Below, one piece after another: positions 26,676-35,953 of a stretch of 64,000 nt of DNA. Numbering within the stretch: position 1 is the stretch's first letter; every line of letters begins with the position of its first letter. Location: NCBI RefSeq assembly GCF_039839275.1, contig NZ_JBDOQP010000006.1, positions 62,001-126,000 of the forward strand, given 5' to 3'. The DNA is from Aerobium sp039839275. GTDB lineage: Bacteria; Pseudomonadota; Alphaproteobacteria; Rhizobiales; Rhizobiaceae. The position numbers and the translations under genes were made by a program. Under the pieces are notes generated by a model, which saw only the letters and a program-made list of their open reading frames with translations, did not search any database and had not been told where the DNA came from.

Positions 26676-26787
26676 GATTCACGAACGGACGTGAAGATCC
26701 GTCAAGCTTAGGCGTCGGAAGGGCGCCATCGCAACACATCGCGGATATTTGCACTCATAGATTTGACTTTTGTTCCTCCACCATCCG

Positions 26788-28215
26788 CTAGGCCAGAACA
26801 TGGCCAGGCCTTGAATTCGAGACTTGCCCATCCTTCCATACCGCGGTGCCGTTCACATAGACCGAAACGATGCCCTCGGCGGGGCGAACGGGCGTGTCAT
26901 AAGTCGCCCTCTCGTGGATCGTTGCTGGATCGAACACCACGATGTCGGCGAAGTTGCCCACGCGAAGCCTGCCCCGCTCCTTCAGCCCAAAACGGTCAGC
27001 GGTAAGCGAGGTCATGCGTCGTACGCCCTCTTCCAGCGAGAACAGGCCGACGTCACGAGCATAATGGCCGAGCACCCTCGGGAAAGTACCCCAGACGCGC
27101 GGGTGGGGATGCGTGCCCCCCGCAATGCCGTCCGAACAGATCATCGTGTGCTCGAAGCGCAGTATTCTCTGCACGTCTTGCTCGTCCATGATGAAAAAGA
27201 TGCCCGTTGCCGGGAGCAATCTTTCGACAGCCTCGTCGAGATTCACTCCCCATTCCCGTGCTACGTCGGCGAGGTCGCGACCGGCGTGTTCCGGAAACGG
27301 TTCGGATTCTGCGACGATGACGCGCTGTGCCTGGCGGTGGCGACCAGAATTCAGAATCGTGGAACTCGCAGTCCAGGGCGTGGTGTCCAGGCCAACATCC
27401 TGATGCTTCATCGCGGCGTTGATAATCGCCAACGTGCGCTCCGAGACGCCGAAGTTGGCCACCCCGGCGCATTTATGGTGCGAAATATGTACGCCACAGC
27501 AAGCAGTCCGACCAATCTCAAGAGTCTCTTCCAGCGCTTCGACGACGCGGTCGCCCTCATCGCGCATATGTGTCACGTAGAGCTTGGCATGCCGCTGGGC
27601 GACGCGCGCCATTTCGGTCAGCTCATGGGTCGAAGAGGCTCGCGCCGGAGCATAGAAGGGTCCCGTGGAGAGGCCTATGCCGCCTTGGCCCAGCGCCTTG
27701 TCGAGAGCGCGGCTCATTGCGCGCAGCTCGCCCTCGTCGGCCGGCCGTTCCAGATCTGCGACTTCGTTGACCCGCAGCGTCCCATGTCCGATCAGGCAGC
27801 CTGCGTTGACTGCTGGCGGCTCCGCGCGAAGGCGATCGCAATATTCGCCAAACGATCCGAACCGTGGTGCATTGATACCGAATAGCATTCGCAGCGGCTG
27901 CGGTAGCGGGTCGGGTGCCGTCAGAGGAGCAAGCGAAAAGCCGCAATTACCGTTGATAATCGTCGTTACCCCCTGGCTGACGACCGACGCCATGTCTGGA
28001 TGGGTGAATACCGCGAGATCATTGTGGACATGTGGGTCGATAAAGCCGGGTGCCACCGCGAGCCCAGAGCAATCCTCCTCACGCCCGCCTTCCATTTCCG
28101 ATAGGTCGCCAACGGCGGTAATACGATCATCGGTGATCGCGACGTCGCCCCGGCGTCTAGGGCCCCCGGTACCATCAATGATGTCGGCGTTTCGGAATAT
28201 GATATCGACTTTCAA
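26788..28215 (-). CDS. N-acyl-D-amino-acid deacylase (D-aminoacylase)
   Basis: A 475-aa amidohydrolase-superfamily enzyme. It begins with the small beta domain (DIIFRNADIIDGTG), then GFIDPHVHND (HxH metal site, about residues 58-65), HMRDEGDRV, ISHHKCAG and a C-terminal SDG Asp. The ending KDGQVSNSRPGHVL is typical of the family. It hydrolyses N-acyl-D-amino acids. The start is taken as TTG 28215 with AAAGGA upstream; GTG 28293 would add 26 unlike residues. It is divergent from the LysR gene. Confidence 0.88.
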   Translation of the reverse strand: MKVDIIFRNADIIDGTGGPRRRGDVAITDDRITAVGDLSEMEGGREEDCSGLAVAPGFIDPHVHNDLAVFTHPDMASVVSQGVTTIINGNCGFSLAPLTAPDPLPQPLRMLFGINAPRFGSFGEYCDRLRAEPPAVNAGCLIGHGTLRVNEVADLERPADEGELRAMSRALDKALGQGGIGLSTGPFYAPARASSTHELTEMARVAQRHAKLYVTHMRDEGDRVVEALEETLEIGRTACCGVHISHHKCAGVANFGVSERTLAIINAAMKHQDVGLDTTPWTASSTILNSGRHRQAQRVIVAESEPFPEHAGRDLADVAREWGVNLDEAVERLLPATGIFFIMDEQDVQRILRFEHTMICSDGIAGGTHPHPRVWGTFPRVLGHYARDVGLFSLEEGVRRMTSLTADRFGLKERGRLRVGNFADIVVFDPATIHERATYDTPVRPAEGIVSVYVNGTAVWKDGQVSNSRPGHVLA

Positions 28216-28345
28216 CTGTTCGTCCTTTCGGCACAGGCCAACCAGCAGCCCTCCGGCCGCGGGAGCGTCTAGAGCTCCTTGGTTTCCAAGCACGAAAATA
28301 TAGGCCGGATGGGCAAGCCGGATAACAGAATATGCTTTGCGATCT

Positions 28346-28362
28346 TATAGCATTATTCTATA
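28346..28362. promoter_or_regulatory. candidate LysR-binding dyad
   Basis: TATAG-N7-CTATA is a perfect inverted repeat containing a T-N11-A core (28348/28360), the LysR-box pattern. It lies 12 nt before the LysR ATG and 130 nt from the deacylase start, so it can control both divergent genes. A similar 15-bp dyad occurs at 34685-34699. Confidence 0.6.
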
Positions 28363-28373
28363 CAAGCGAGCTT

Positions 28374-29276
28374 ATGAGAAGATTGACGCTCCAGCGCGTG
28401 CAGGTCTTTTGCGCGATCTACAAACACGGCTCGATCAACGTCGCGGCGCGGCACTTAGGCATTTCGCAGCCTACCGCCAGCCGGCATCTCCAAGATTTCG
28501 AGGCGGCTCTCAAGGTCGTCCTTTTCGAACGCCGGCAGGGTAAGCTTCATCCGACGCAGGAAGCACATTCGCTGTACGAAGAAAGCCGTATCCTCAACCA
28601 CGGCATCTCCCGGCTTGAGCGGCATGTGGAATCCATGGCGCTGGGGATGGGTAAGCAGCTTTCGATCGCCACCGTCAGCCTTTACGGCCGGGAGCATGTC
28701 GCATACGCGGCCGAGCGCGTCCTAGCACGGTTTCCGGACCTGAACCTGAAGATCACTATCGGCCTCGCCGAGCAGCAGGTGGCGCTCATCCACGAGGGTC
28801 GTGTGGATCTTGGCTTCGTCTCTGGCGCTGTCGACACCCGAGATCTTCATTCGACCAATGTCGGACGCGGCAGACTGGTGGCGCTCGTGCCCGAGGAGTC
28901 GTCTTACGCTCAAGGCAATGTATTGGAGCTCGCCAAGCTCGATCCCGGCATCTCAATGATCAACATGTCGCCACGTGGGGCCGTCGGGCACATTGTAAAT
29001 GAAGCTCTTGCAAGTCACGGCATCGTTTCAGATGAACGGATAGTCAGCCATTCGCTCGACGTTCTGCCGTTTCTGGCCAAGCAGTTCAACCGCATGACCA
29101 TCGTCGACATCTTTACGGCGCGTTCCGTTATGGTTTCGGGAATGCGGATCGTACCGATAAGACCTGCCCTGACGTTCGATGTAAATATGCTGTCAAGCAC
29201 TCGGGTCCGTAACGGGACGGTGGGATGGCATTTCTTCCGAAGCATGAAGCAGGCGCTTCAGAACGAGGAGGCGTGA
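28374..29276 (+). CDS. LysR family transcriptional regulator
   Basis: A 300-aa LysR regulator. The N-terminal winged HTH is VFCAIYKHGSINVAARHLG followed by ISQPTASRHLQDFE. The effector-binding domain follows from about residue 95 (LSIATVSLYGREH). The ATG at 28374 places the HTH normally; the open frame begins at 28332. It is divergent from the D-aminoacylase gene and convergent with the peptide-importer ATPase. I infer that it controls the D-amino-acid/peptide module, with a D-amino-acid-related ligand. Confidence 0.88.
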   Translation: MRRLTLQRVQVFCAIYKHGSINVAARHLGISQPTASRHLQDFEAALKVVLFERRQGKLHPTQEAHSLYEESRILNHGISRLERHVESMALGMGKQLSIATVSLYGREHVAYAAERVLARFPDLNLKITIGLAEQQVALIHEGRVDLGFVSGAVDTRDLHSTNVGRGRLVALVPEESSYAQGNVLELAKLDPGISMINMSPRGAVGHIVNEALASHGIVSDERIVSHSLDVLPFLAKQFNRMTIVDIFTARSVMVSGMRIVPIRPALTFDVNMLSSTRVRNGTVGWHFFRSMKQALQNEEA

Positions 29277-29279
29277 AAC

Positions 29280-30923
29280 CTAAAGCGGTCGGAAATTGCG
29301 AAAGTCCCAGCCACGGCCCGGAGCGGCTTCGATAAGCGCGCGGGTGTAAGGATCACGGGGCTGGACCAGCACAGATTCCGCGGAGCCATGCTCGACGACC
29401 CTCCCCTTGTTCATGACAATCACGCGATCGCAGATTTCGGCAGCGACGCGAAGATCGTGCGTGATAAACAGCAGCCCGACACCTGTCTCGATCCGAATGG
29501 TATCGAGAAGTTTAAGTATCCTTGCCTGAACGGAAACATCGAGGGCGGAAACGGCTTCATCCGCGACCAGAACCTCAGGCTTCATCATAAGCGCTCGTGC
29601 GATGCAGATGCGCTGGCGCTGTCCGCCCGAGAACTGGTGTGGAAAGCGGGCTAGAGCGGTAATCGGCATGTCAACCAGATCCATCAGCTCTTCGGCGCGC
29701 TGCAGCGCAGTGGATCGCGGTACACCGAAATTGGTGGGCCCCTCGATGATGGATTCGCCTACGCGAACACGAGGATTAAGCGAGCGGTAGGGATCCTGGA
29801 ACACCATCTGGATGCGTCTGAACCGCTCGCGAAAAGCCTTGCCCCGGGGGCTCAAGAGCTCCTCCCCTGACAAAATGATTCGTCCGGCGCTCGGCGTCTC
29901 CAGGCCGATGATGCATCTTGCGAGAGTCGATTTTCCAGATCCAGACTGCCCAACCACTCCAAGGATTTCACCTCGGCGTAGCGTCAGGTCACAATCGACA
30001 GCTGCTTCGACGACCGTGGCGGGCCGCAGAAGGCGGCGCCGCACGAACGTCTTCGAAAGCCCCTCGATGGAGAGGACGACATCGCCGGTGACCTCGTCGC
30101 GTGATTGCGGCACCAGGCTGGGCACAGCGGATACTAGCATGCGCGTATAGGCATCGCGAGGAGTGCAAAGGATGGCATCGCGCGATCCTGTTTCCACCAC
30201 CGCGCCATCGTTCATGACGACAACCTTGTCAGCTATGTCGACGACCACGCCGAAATCGTGTGTGATGAACAAGACGGCGGTGTTGAACTTTTGCTGGAGT
30301 TCGCGGATCAGTGCGAGGATTTGCTTTTGGGTACTTACGTCCAGCGCAGTCGTCGGCTCGTCAGCTATGAGCAGTTTCGGATTAAGGATCAGCGCCATGC
30401 AGATAACGACGCGCTGTCGCTGGCCACCGGAGAGCTGATGCGGATAGGAATCGAAAATCCGCTGCGGATCAGGCAGATGGACCGCTTCGAGCATAGCCAG
30501 AATTCGACGACGCCGCTCGCGGGCATCGTCACTGCAATGAATCTCCAGCACCTCCTCGATCTGCGCCCCGATGCGCTCGACTGGATTCAGCGCAGTCATC
30601 GGTTCCTGGAATATGAGCGACATGCGGGTCGCACGCAGCTCGCGCAGCCTTCGTGGGGTCGCGGTTAGGACATTTTCGCCCTCGAGCAATATCTCCCCCG
30701 CCGTGTTCTGAAGGCTTTCCCGATCCAACAGGCCCATGACCGAATAAGCAGTCAACGACTTGCCGGAACCAGATTCGCCAACCACACAGGTGATCTCGCC
30801 GGCTTTCACTTCGAGATCGACGTCGCGAAGCAACTGCTTGCCCCGATGGCCGGCCAGCGCCACGCACAAGCCTTTGATCTGGAGAACCGTAGAAGTCGGT
30901 TCGCCCTTCTCCACAGCGGTCAT
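29280..30923 (-). CDS. dipeptide/oligopeptide ABC transporter ATP-binding protein (DppD-DppF fusion)
   Basis: A 547-aa protein with two complete ATPase domains. Domain 1 has GESGSGKSLTAYS, LSGGQRQRV and ADEPTTALDVS. Domain 2 has GQSGSGKSTLAR, FSGGQRQRI and ADEAVSALDVS (Ala for the usual Pro). The arrangement matches GsiA/YejF-type fused ATPases of peptide importers. The start overlaps the permease stop as ATGA (30920-30923). It energises import of peptides or N-acyl-D-amino acids together with the two permeases and the binding protein upstream. Confidence 0.92.
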   Translation of the reverse strand: MTAVEKGEPTSTVLQIKGLCVALAGHRGKQLLRDVDLEVKAGEITCVVGESGSGKSLTAYSVMGLLDRESLQNTAGEILLEGENVLTATPRRLRELRATRMSLIFQEPMTALNPVERIGAQIEEVLEIHCSDDARERRRRILAMLEAVHLPDPQRIFDSYPHQLSGGQRQRVVICMALILNPKLLIADEPTTALDVSTQKQILALIRELQQKFNTAVLFITHDFGVVVDIADKVVVMNDGAVVETGSRDAILCTPRDAYTRMLVSAVPSLVPQSRDEVTGDVVLSIEGLSKTFVRRRLLRPATVVEAAVDCDLTLRRGEILGVVGQSGSGKSTLARCIIGLETPSAGRIILSGEELLSPRGKAFRERFRRIQMVFQDPYRSLNPRVRVGESIIEGPTNFGVPRSTALQRAEELMDLVDMPITALARFPHQFSGGQRQRICIARALMMKPEVLVADEAVSALDVSVQARILKLLDTIRIETGVGLLFITHDLRVAAEICDRVIVMNKGRVVEHGSAESVLVQPRDPYTRALIEAAPGRGWDFRNFRPL

Positions 30924-31810
30924 GTCCGTTTTTCCATTTTGGGATCGAGCCGGTCGCGAAGAACGTCGCCGAGGATATTGACGCTGAGAAGTGTTATTGC
31001 GAGCGCGAAACCAGGAAGAAGGATGAGGCCCGGCTTAAGCTGAAAATACATTCGCCCGTCCGCCATCATGTTTCCCCAGGAGGGTATTTCGCTCGGTAGA
31101 CCGGCGCCGAGGAAACTCAACGTCGACTCCGTTAGAATAGCGGACGCGAAGACGAACGTGGCCTGGACCGTAAGGGGCGCCACGGTGCTCGGTATCAGAT
31201 GGCGCCACAGGATACGTCCTACGGGACTCCCCAAGGTAACGGCGGCCTCGACATATGCCTCCGAGCGAACATTAAGAATGACCCCTCGCACGAGCCTGAC
31301 GACACGGGGCACCTCAGGAACGATAATGGCCACGAGCACGGTTGTCAGCGATGCGCCGGTCAGCGCGATCAACGCAATTGCCAGGAGAATACCGGGAATA
31401 GCCATCAGACCATCCATCACTCGCATGACAACCATGTCGAAGGCACGAAAGTACCCGGCAAAGACACCGATGAGCAGTCCCAGAGCGACGCTGAAGAAGG
31501 TCACTCCTGCACCAACTGTGAGCGAAAGGCGTGACCCGTAGACGATGCGTGAAAAGGTATCGCGGCCCAGTGCGTCGGTTCCCAGCATATGCTCCGCCGT
31601 GGGCTCCATCAGGCGTTGCGCCGGCGCTATCGCGGTGGGGCTGTGAGGGGAGATTAACGGAGCAAGAAGCGCCATCGCCACCACGCACACCATCACGACG
31701 GCCGCCAGACAAGCCGGAATGCTGGCGAAGGCGGCGCCAAAGTTGCGTGCCCGCCCTGGCGAAACGGCTTCTTCATCATGCGTCGAGCCCGACACTGGTA
31801 ATGGCGACAT
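30920..31810 (-). CDS. DppC-type ABC transporter permease
   Basis: A 296-aa membrane protein with an N-terminal TM after about 30 residues (ACLAAVVMVCVVAMALLAPL), the EHMLGTDALGRDTFSRIVYG segment of the DppC/OppC family and about five more TMs. The EAA loop is EAAVTLGSPVGRILWRHLIP. The ATG at 31810 is 8 nt after the DppB stop; the longer frame to 32239 is a shadow of dppB. Confidence 0.9.
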   Translation of the reverse strand: MSPLPVSGSTHDEEAVSPGRARNFGAAFASIPACLAAVVMVCVVAMALLAPLISPHSPTAIAPAQRLMEPTAEHMLGTDALGRDTFSRIVYGSRLSLTVGAGVTFFSVALGLLIGVFAGYFRAFDMVVMRVMDGLMAIPGILLAIALIALTGASLTTVLVAIIVPEVPRVVRLVRGVILNVRSEAYVEAAVTLGSPVGRILWRHLIPSTVAPLTVQATFVFASAILTESTLSFLGAGLPSEIPSWGNMMADGRMYFQLKPGLILLPGFALAITLLSVNILGDVLRDRLDPKMEKRT

Positions 31811-31818
31811 CTGGCAGC

Positions 31819-32760
31819 TCAGTATCTGATCCGGGGATCGAAGACGGTGTAGAGGATGTCGACGATCAGATTGACAAGGATATAGACGAAGGAAAACAGC
31901 AGCATGAGCGCCTGGATGACAGGGTAGTCCCGCGCAAGCACAGCCTCCACGACCAGCCTCCCCAGCCCAGGCAGATTGAACACCGATTCGGTGACAACAA
32001 CGCCAGTGATCAACGACGCAATACCCGCCCCAATCACCGTCACAATGGGAATGGCGGCGTTGCGCAAAGCATGGCGGATTAGGATCGAGGTTTCCGACGC
32101 GCCCTTGGCCCGGGCGGTGCGAATAAAATCTTCGCCCTTGACCTCGATGATGCTGCTGCGCGTCATGCGCGCGACGAGAGCGATATATGCACCGCTCAAA
32201 GCAAGGGACGGCATTATCAGCCGCTGTGCATGCGCCCAAACGCCGCTCGAAAGCGGCTCATATCCCTGCACCGGCAGCCATCGAAAATATACGGCGAAGA
32301 CATAGATCAGAAGATAGCCTATGACGAAAACCGGAAGCGAGAGCCCCAGGGTCGAGAAGCCCATCACCATCCTGTCGAGCAGGTAGCCCGGCCTGCGGGC
32401 TGCTACGATTCCGAGAGGGATTGCCACCAGGATGGTCAGAAAGAACGTGCTGGTTGCAAGGGCGACCGTCGGCCCAATCCTGTCTGCGATCAGATCAAGA
32501 ACCGGGGCGTTGGAGATGAGTGAGACGCCAAGATTTCCACTCGCAAGTTGCTGTAGCCAAGTGCCAAGTTGGACCATGATCGACTGATCCAGCCCCATGC
32601 TGACCCGTATAGCTTCTAGCTGCGCCGCCGTGGCGTCCTCGCCTGCCATTATCGTGGCCGGATCGTTGGGCGTCAGCCGCAAGGCGGAGAAGACGATGAT
32701 CGCTACAAATGCCATGACCGGCAATGCGGCCCCAATACGCCTGAGCACGTAGGTCAGCAT
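31819..32760 (-). CDS. DppB-type ABC transporter permease
   Basis: A 313-aa permease starting MLTYVLRRIGAALPVM, the DppB/OppB N-terminus. It has about six TMs and the EAA loop ARAKGASETSILIRHALRNA. It is followed after 8 nt by the DppC gene and preceded by a 13-bp stem-loop separating it from the binding-protein gene. It forms the import pore with DppC. Confidence 0.92.
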   Translation of the reverse strand: MLTYVLRRIGAALPVMAFVAIIVFSALRLTPNDPATIMAGEDATAAQLEAIRVSMGLDQSIMVQLGTWLQQLASGNLGVSLISNAPVLDLIADRIGPTVALATSTFFLTILVAIPLGIVAARRPGYLLDRMVMGFSTLGLSLPVFVIGYLLIYVFAVYFRWLPVQGYEPLSSGVWAHAQRLIMPSLALSGAYIALVARMTRSSIIEVKGEDFIRTARAKGASETSILIRHALRNAAIPIVTVIGAGIASLITGVVVTESVFNLPGLGRLVVEAVLARDYPVIQALMLLFSFVYILVNLIVDILYTVFDPRIRY

Positions 32761-32778
32761 GTGCTTTAGACTTTCTCA

Positions 32779-32809
32779 GTCGTCATGCGTCTGTGCGACG
32801 CATGACGAC
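32779..32809 (-). promoter_or_regulatory. intergenic stem-loop between binding-protein and permease genes
   Basis: GTCGTCATGCGTC pairs perfectly with GACGCATGACGAC (32779-32791, 32797-32809) around a 5-nt loop. On the minus strand it follows the solute-binding-protein gene and precedes dppB, with no T-run. Such hairpins stabilise the upstream mRNA and keep the binding protein in excess over the permeases; this is inference by analogy. Confidence 0.6.
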
Positions 32810-32870
32810 CCCCTGCGAATGTGTGAAAATCGGATTCGTTTGAGAACGGATCCCGCTTATTGAGCTTATG

Positions 32871-34457
32871 CTAGTCTGCAGCTCGGCTGACATTCCAGAA
32901 GACCGTCACCGGCGCTTCCATGAAGCCAGTCCATTCGTTGCTGAAGGCTGCCGGAACCTGGAACTGGCCTAGCGGACCTGCGGCAACCTCGTCCATGGCC
33001 ATCTTCTGGATCTCGACAGCGATTTGTCCGCGGGCGGCGGCATCTGGAGCCTTGGCATACTGCATGCGCAGATCAAGCATCGCGGGTATATCGGGCCGCG
33101 TCACAGCAAGTCCGTCCGTTGCCAGCATCGAATTGCCAAAGGGATCCTTGGCTATTGCCATACTCGCTCCGGTAATGAAGATGTTCCAGCCACCTTCAGC
33201 CGGGCTTTTGTCGTTGGTCAGATTACTAATGGCCGACTGCCAGTCCATGGTCTTCATCTGAACGTTGAAGCCGACCTCTCGCAGGGCCTCACCGATGACG
33301 ATCGGTTGCGTGGAAAATAGCGCGACATCGGTGGGCTGGAGTATGACGACGGGTTCGTCGTTATAACCGCCTTCCTCCATCAAGGCCCTGGCCCTGTCCT
33401 TGTCGCTATCGACGATCCACTCCTTGCCGGTCTCGTCGCCGTTCACCGTCCCGCACCCCATAATCGCGGCGCAAGGCTGGTAATACGCCGGGTTGCCCAC
33501 CATTGCGTCAAGGATGTCCTGCTGTGAGACAGCCGCCAGCGCGGCTTGCCTCAGCAACTTGTTGTTGAACGGCCGCTGCCTTGGGTTCAGCGAGAAGAAC
33601 GTCCATGAGCCGAGAGTGTCCAGCACCTTTACGGTTACATCCGGATTGGCATCCAGCAACGGTATCAAGTCGAAGGGCAGCTGCTGGATATAGTCGACCT
33701 CGCCATTTGCCAGAGCATTCACCGCCGTCATCTGGTCGGGCATCGTCACCCATTCGACGCGCTCGACATTTACAACCTTGCCGCCGGCGGTCCAATCCGC
33801 AGGTTCGTCACGTGGGATGTAATCAGGGTTCTTCTCGTAGACCGCCCTGATACCTGGTTGGAACTCGTCCTGGAGGAAGCGGTACGGTCCAGAGCCGGTG
33901 TAATCGGTAATCCCCTGCGACGCAGGGGTCTCGGCCACACGCTTTGGCATGATGAATAGCGGTCGCGCGCCGAGTTTCGAGAGCCCTTCGAGCACGAGTT
34001 CTGTCGGCTGCGAGAGCGCGATCTCAAAGCTTCTCTCGTCCAACGGCTTAATCTCTTTGACGAGGGTCATCAACGCACCACCAGTTCCGTCAACCTCCGC
34101 CCATCGGCGGATCGAGGCAATGCAGTCTTCGGAGGTGACCGGCGCCCCGTCATTCCATTGCAGACCATCACGCAAGGTAAATGTGTAGACGAGCCCGTCT
34201 TCCGATACCGTCCAGTCCGCCATCTGCGGACGGACTTCAAAATGCGAATCCAGCCCCAGAAGAGTGTCGTAAATCATGTATCCATGATCCCGACTGATGT
34301 AGGCAGTGGTCATGATGGGGTCCATGAGGCGAAGTCCCGTCTGCATGACGACCCGCAGCGTCTCAGGCTGGGCTTGGCTTGAAGAAGGGGCGATCAAAAG
34401 CGCGCCGAGGGCGAGCAAGCAAGCTCGACTGAGTGAAAAGAAGGACTCTGTTTGCAT
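32871..34457 (-). CDS. ABC transporter substrate-binding protein, family 5 (dipeptide/oligopeptide type)
   Basis: A 528-aa periplasmic protein with a Sec signal peptide (LLALGALLIAPSSSQAQPE). The family pattern follows: LRLMDPIMTTAYISRDH, YDTLLGLD, W-T-V-S-E-D-G-L-V-Y-T-F-T-L-R-D-G and W-N-D-G-A-P-V-T-S-E-D. It delivers peptides or related amides to the DppB/C pore. It heads the leftward importer operon, and a dyad like the one at the LysR gene lies about 228 nt upstream. Confidence 0.9.
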   Translation of the reverse strand: MQTESFFSLSRACLLALGALLIAPSSSQAQPETLRVVMQTGLRLMDPIMTTAYISRDHGYMIYDTLLGLDSHFEVRPQMADWTVSEDGLVYTFTLRDGLQWNDGAPVTSEDCIASIRRWAEVDGTGGALMTLVKEIKPLDERSFEIALSQPTELVLEGLSKLGARPLFIMPKRVAETPASQGITDYTGSGPYRFLQDEFQPGIRAVYEKNPDYIPRDEPADWTAGGKVVNVERVEWVTMPDQMTAVNALANGEVDYIQQLPFDLIPLLDANPDVTVKVLDTLGSWTFFSLNPRQRPFNNKLLRQAALAAVSQQDILDAMVGNPAYYQPCAAIMGCGTVNGDETGKEWIVDSDKDRARALMEEGGYNDEPVVILQPTDVALFSTQPIVIGEALREVGFNVQMKTMDWQSAISNLTNDKSPAEGGWNIFITGASMAIAKDPFGNSMLATDGLAVTRPDIPAMLDLRMQYAKAPDAAARGQIAVEIQKMAMDEVAAGPLGQFQVPAAFSNEWTGFMEAPVTVFWNVSRAAD

Positions 34458-34684
34458 GCGTCATATCCTTGCGAATGATCGGGGATACGTTCGAAAGCCG
34501 GCGGGCCAGCGACACGTCGCGGGACTAGCGTTGGATAGCCGATTTTCATCGGTGATGCCGCTACGGCCTTCGCCCTCACCAGATGACATGTGTTCCCCAT
34601 TTATTGTGTGCATCTCTCATTGGATGCGAGACGGATGATAGGGAAACGTAGAGGGCCGATAAAGAAATTTTCCTTTCGCATTCC

Positions 34685-34699
34685 ATAGCATATTGCTAT
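34685..34699. promoter_or_regulatory. second LysR-type dyad upstream of the importer operon
   Basis: ATAGCA-TAT-TGCTAT is a perfect inverted repeat with T-N11-A spacing. It shares ATAGCAT and CTAT with the dyad at 28347-28361. It lies upstream of the leftward binding-protein gene, suggesting that one LysR protein binds both places. Confidence 0.5.
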
Positions 34700-35384
34700 T
34701 CGAAGGCCTCCTTGACGGGGCCGTCATCGTCTGTGGTACAGGCGGTTGCTGCGGTCCAATAGTTGCAGGCCGCCTCGCGGGCAGTATTGCAACCACATTG
34801 AAGGTTCGATGAGCGTCGTGCAGGCGACGAGGGTAGCTGCCGGGGCCTTGGTGGTGTTGGCGTGCATGCTGACCTCCAGGCGATGTTTGGCAACTTCACT
34901 CTGGCAGAGCGCTGGTCGCCTTCCATCCCCATAGGATCTTCACGGGAGGGGACAGACAGGTTGCGGGCAGGTACGGCGTCAAAGCGGCCCTTTGCAAAAC
35001 GGCCGCGGTGGGCATCGTGCCCGCTCTCTGTGTCGGTGCCGATGTCCACGATGCGATAGACTCTTAGCTAAGAATAGTTCAGCGGCTCATCCCAGTAGTG
35101 CCCGGGGAAAAGCCCTTCCGTCAGGAAGGTCATCAGAGCATGGCCTGCGCTCAGAAAAAGTTGCGCCCGCCCGTGCGTGAATGGGCGCGGCGGGTTCCCC
35201 TTGCTGCCGTGAGCGATGTTGTTACCTAGCTGAGCAAACGATCGGGTGAGCAGCCGGCTCCAGGACTCAATCGGCTACAGGACGGGCGACTGATTGCGCT
35301 AGAATCGCATCTGAGAGAAAGCCGAATGCCCATCGCATGAGCTGCCGGACTTTCCCACAACTGGCTTACCGGATCTGTCACGAC
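34700..35384. other. stretch without a supported gene
   Basis: About 685 nt between the importer promoter and the ParE gene. Short frames exist on both strands, but none has a family motif together with a ribosome binding site. I see no tRNA or clear repeat. It marks the start of the accessory region. Confidence 0.5.
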
Positions 35385-35711
35385 CTAGTCGAGCGCGTCG
35401 AGGATCTGTCGCCAATCTTGCCGGCCCCCGAGAACGCGCAGGATACTGATATGGTCACCGGCAATGACGTAGACGATCAGATGCAGCCCATGGACGTGGA
35501 TGCGCACAGGCGGATCGAATTCCTTCCTCTCACCGGCGATTTCGGGAACGGAGACAAGCAGTTCGAAGGTTCGAACAAGATCGTCGATAAAGCGGTCGGC
35601 CTGTTCGACGGACCAGCTTTCGGCGCTGTAGCGCCAGATGTCGTCAAGATCGTCCGCCGCCGCCGGATAGAGCCGGAATTCGGTCAGTTTAGCGAACAAT
35701 GTGACGCTCAC
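35385..35711 (-). CDS. parE: ParE/RelE-family toxin
   Basis: A 108-aa small toxin of the ParE/RelE superfamily. The pattern FRLYPAAADDLDDIWRYSAE opens the fold, then come L-I-V-Y-V-I and ISILRVLGGRQDW near the C-terminus, the usual ParE end. ParE toxins inhibit DNA gyrase; relatives are mRNA interferases. The reading frame starts at GTG 35711, overlapping the antitoxin gene by 23 nt, so the two are translationally coupled; a slightly shorter start is possible. Confidence 0.82.
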   Translation of the reverse strand: MSVTLFAKLTEFRLYPAAADDLDDIWRYSAESWSVEQADRFIDDLVRTFELLVSVPEIAGERKEFDPPVRIHVHGLHLIVYVIAGDHISILRVLGGRQDWRQILDALD

Positions 35712-35934
35712 GCATCCTCAGTTTGAACGCCGTGGCGTCGAAGCGTTTCGCCGTTCCGCCTTCCACGCCGGCGGTAATTGCCGCCTGCAAGGCCTCTATC
35801 GCTGCCTGACGTTCCTGGTCCTTACGAATCAACTCGCGCACATAATCGCTAGCATTGCTGTAGCGACCGCTTGCCGCCTGGTTCTCGACCCAGATTTTCA
35901 TGGGGTCTGGAAGGGACACGTTCATCGTCGCCAT
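35689..35934 (-). CDS. parD: ParD-family antitoxin
   Basis: An 81-aa ribbon-helix-helix antitoxin. MNVSLPDPMKIWVENQ, then SNASDYVRELIR, is the CopG/ParD DNA-binding pattern; the C-terminal 35 residues wrap the toxin. The ATG at 35934 has AAGGAGA at good spacing. A promoter and a palindromic operator lie directly upstream, so autoregulation by ParD or ParDE is expected. Confidence 0.87.
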   Translation of the reverse strand: MATMNVSLPDPMKIWVENQAASGRYSNASDYVRELIRKDQERQAAIEALQAAITAGVEGGTAKRFDATAFKLRMRERHIVR

Positions 35935-35953
35935 TGGCACTCTCCTTTTATCC

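Noticed and set aside
31819..32239. 5' extension of the DppC frame to 32239
   Set aside because: It overlaps dppB entirely; a DppC start at 31810 with the conserved N-terminus fits the family.
34696..35049. 117-codon minus-strand frame
   Set aside because: It has no ribosome binding site, low-complexity composition and no similarity to a known family.
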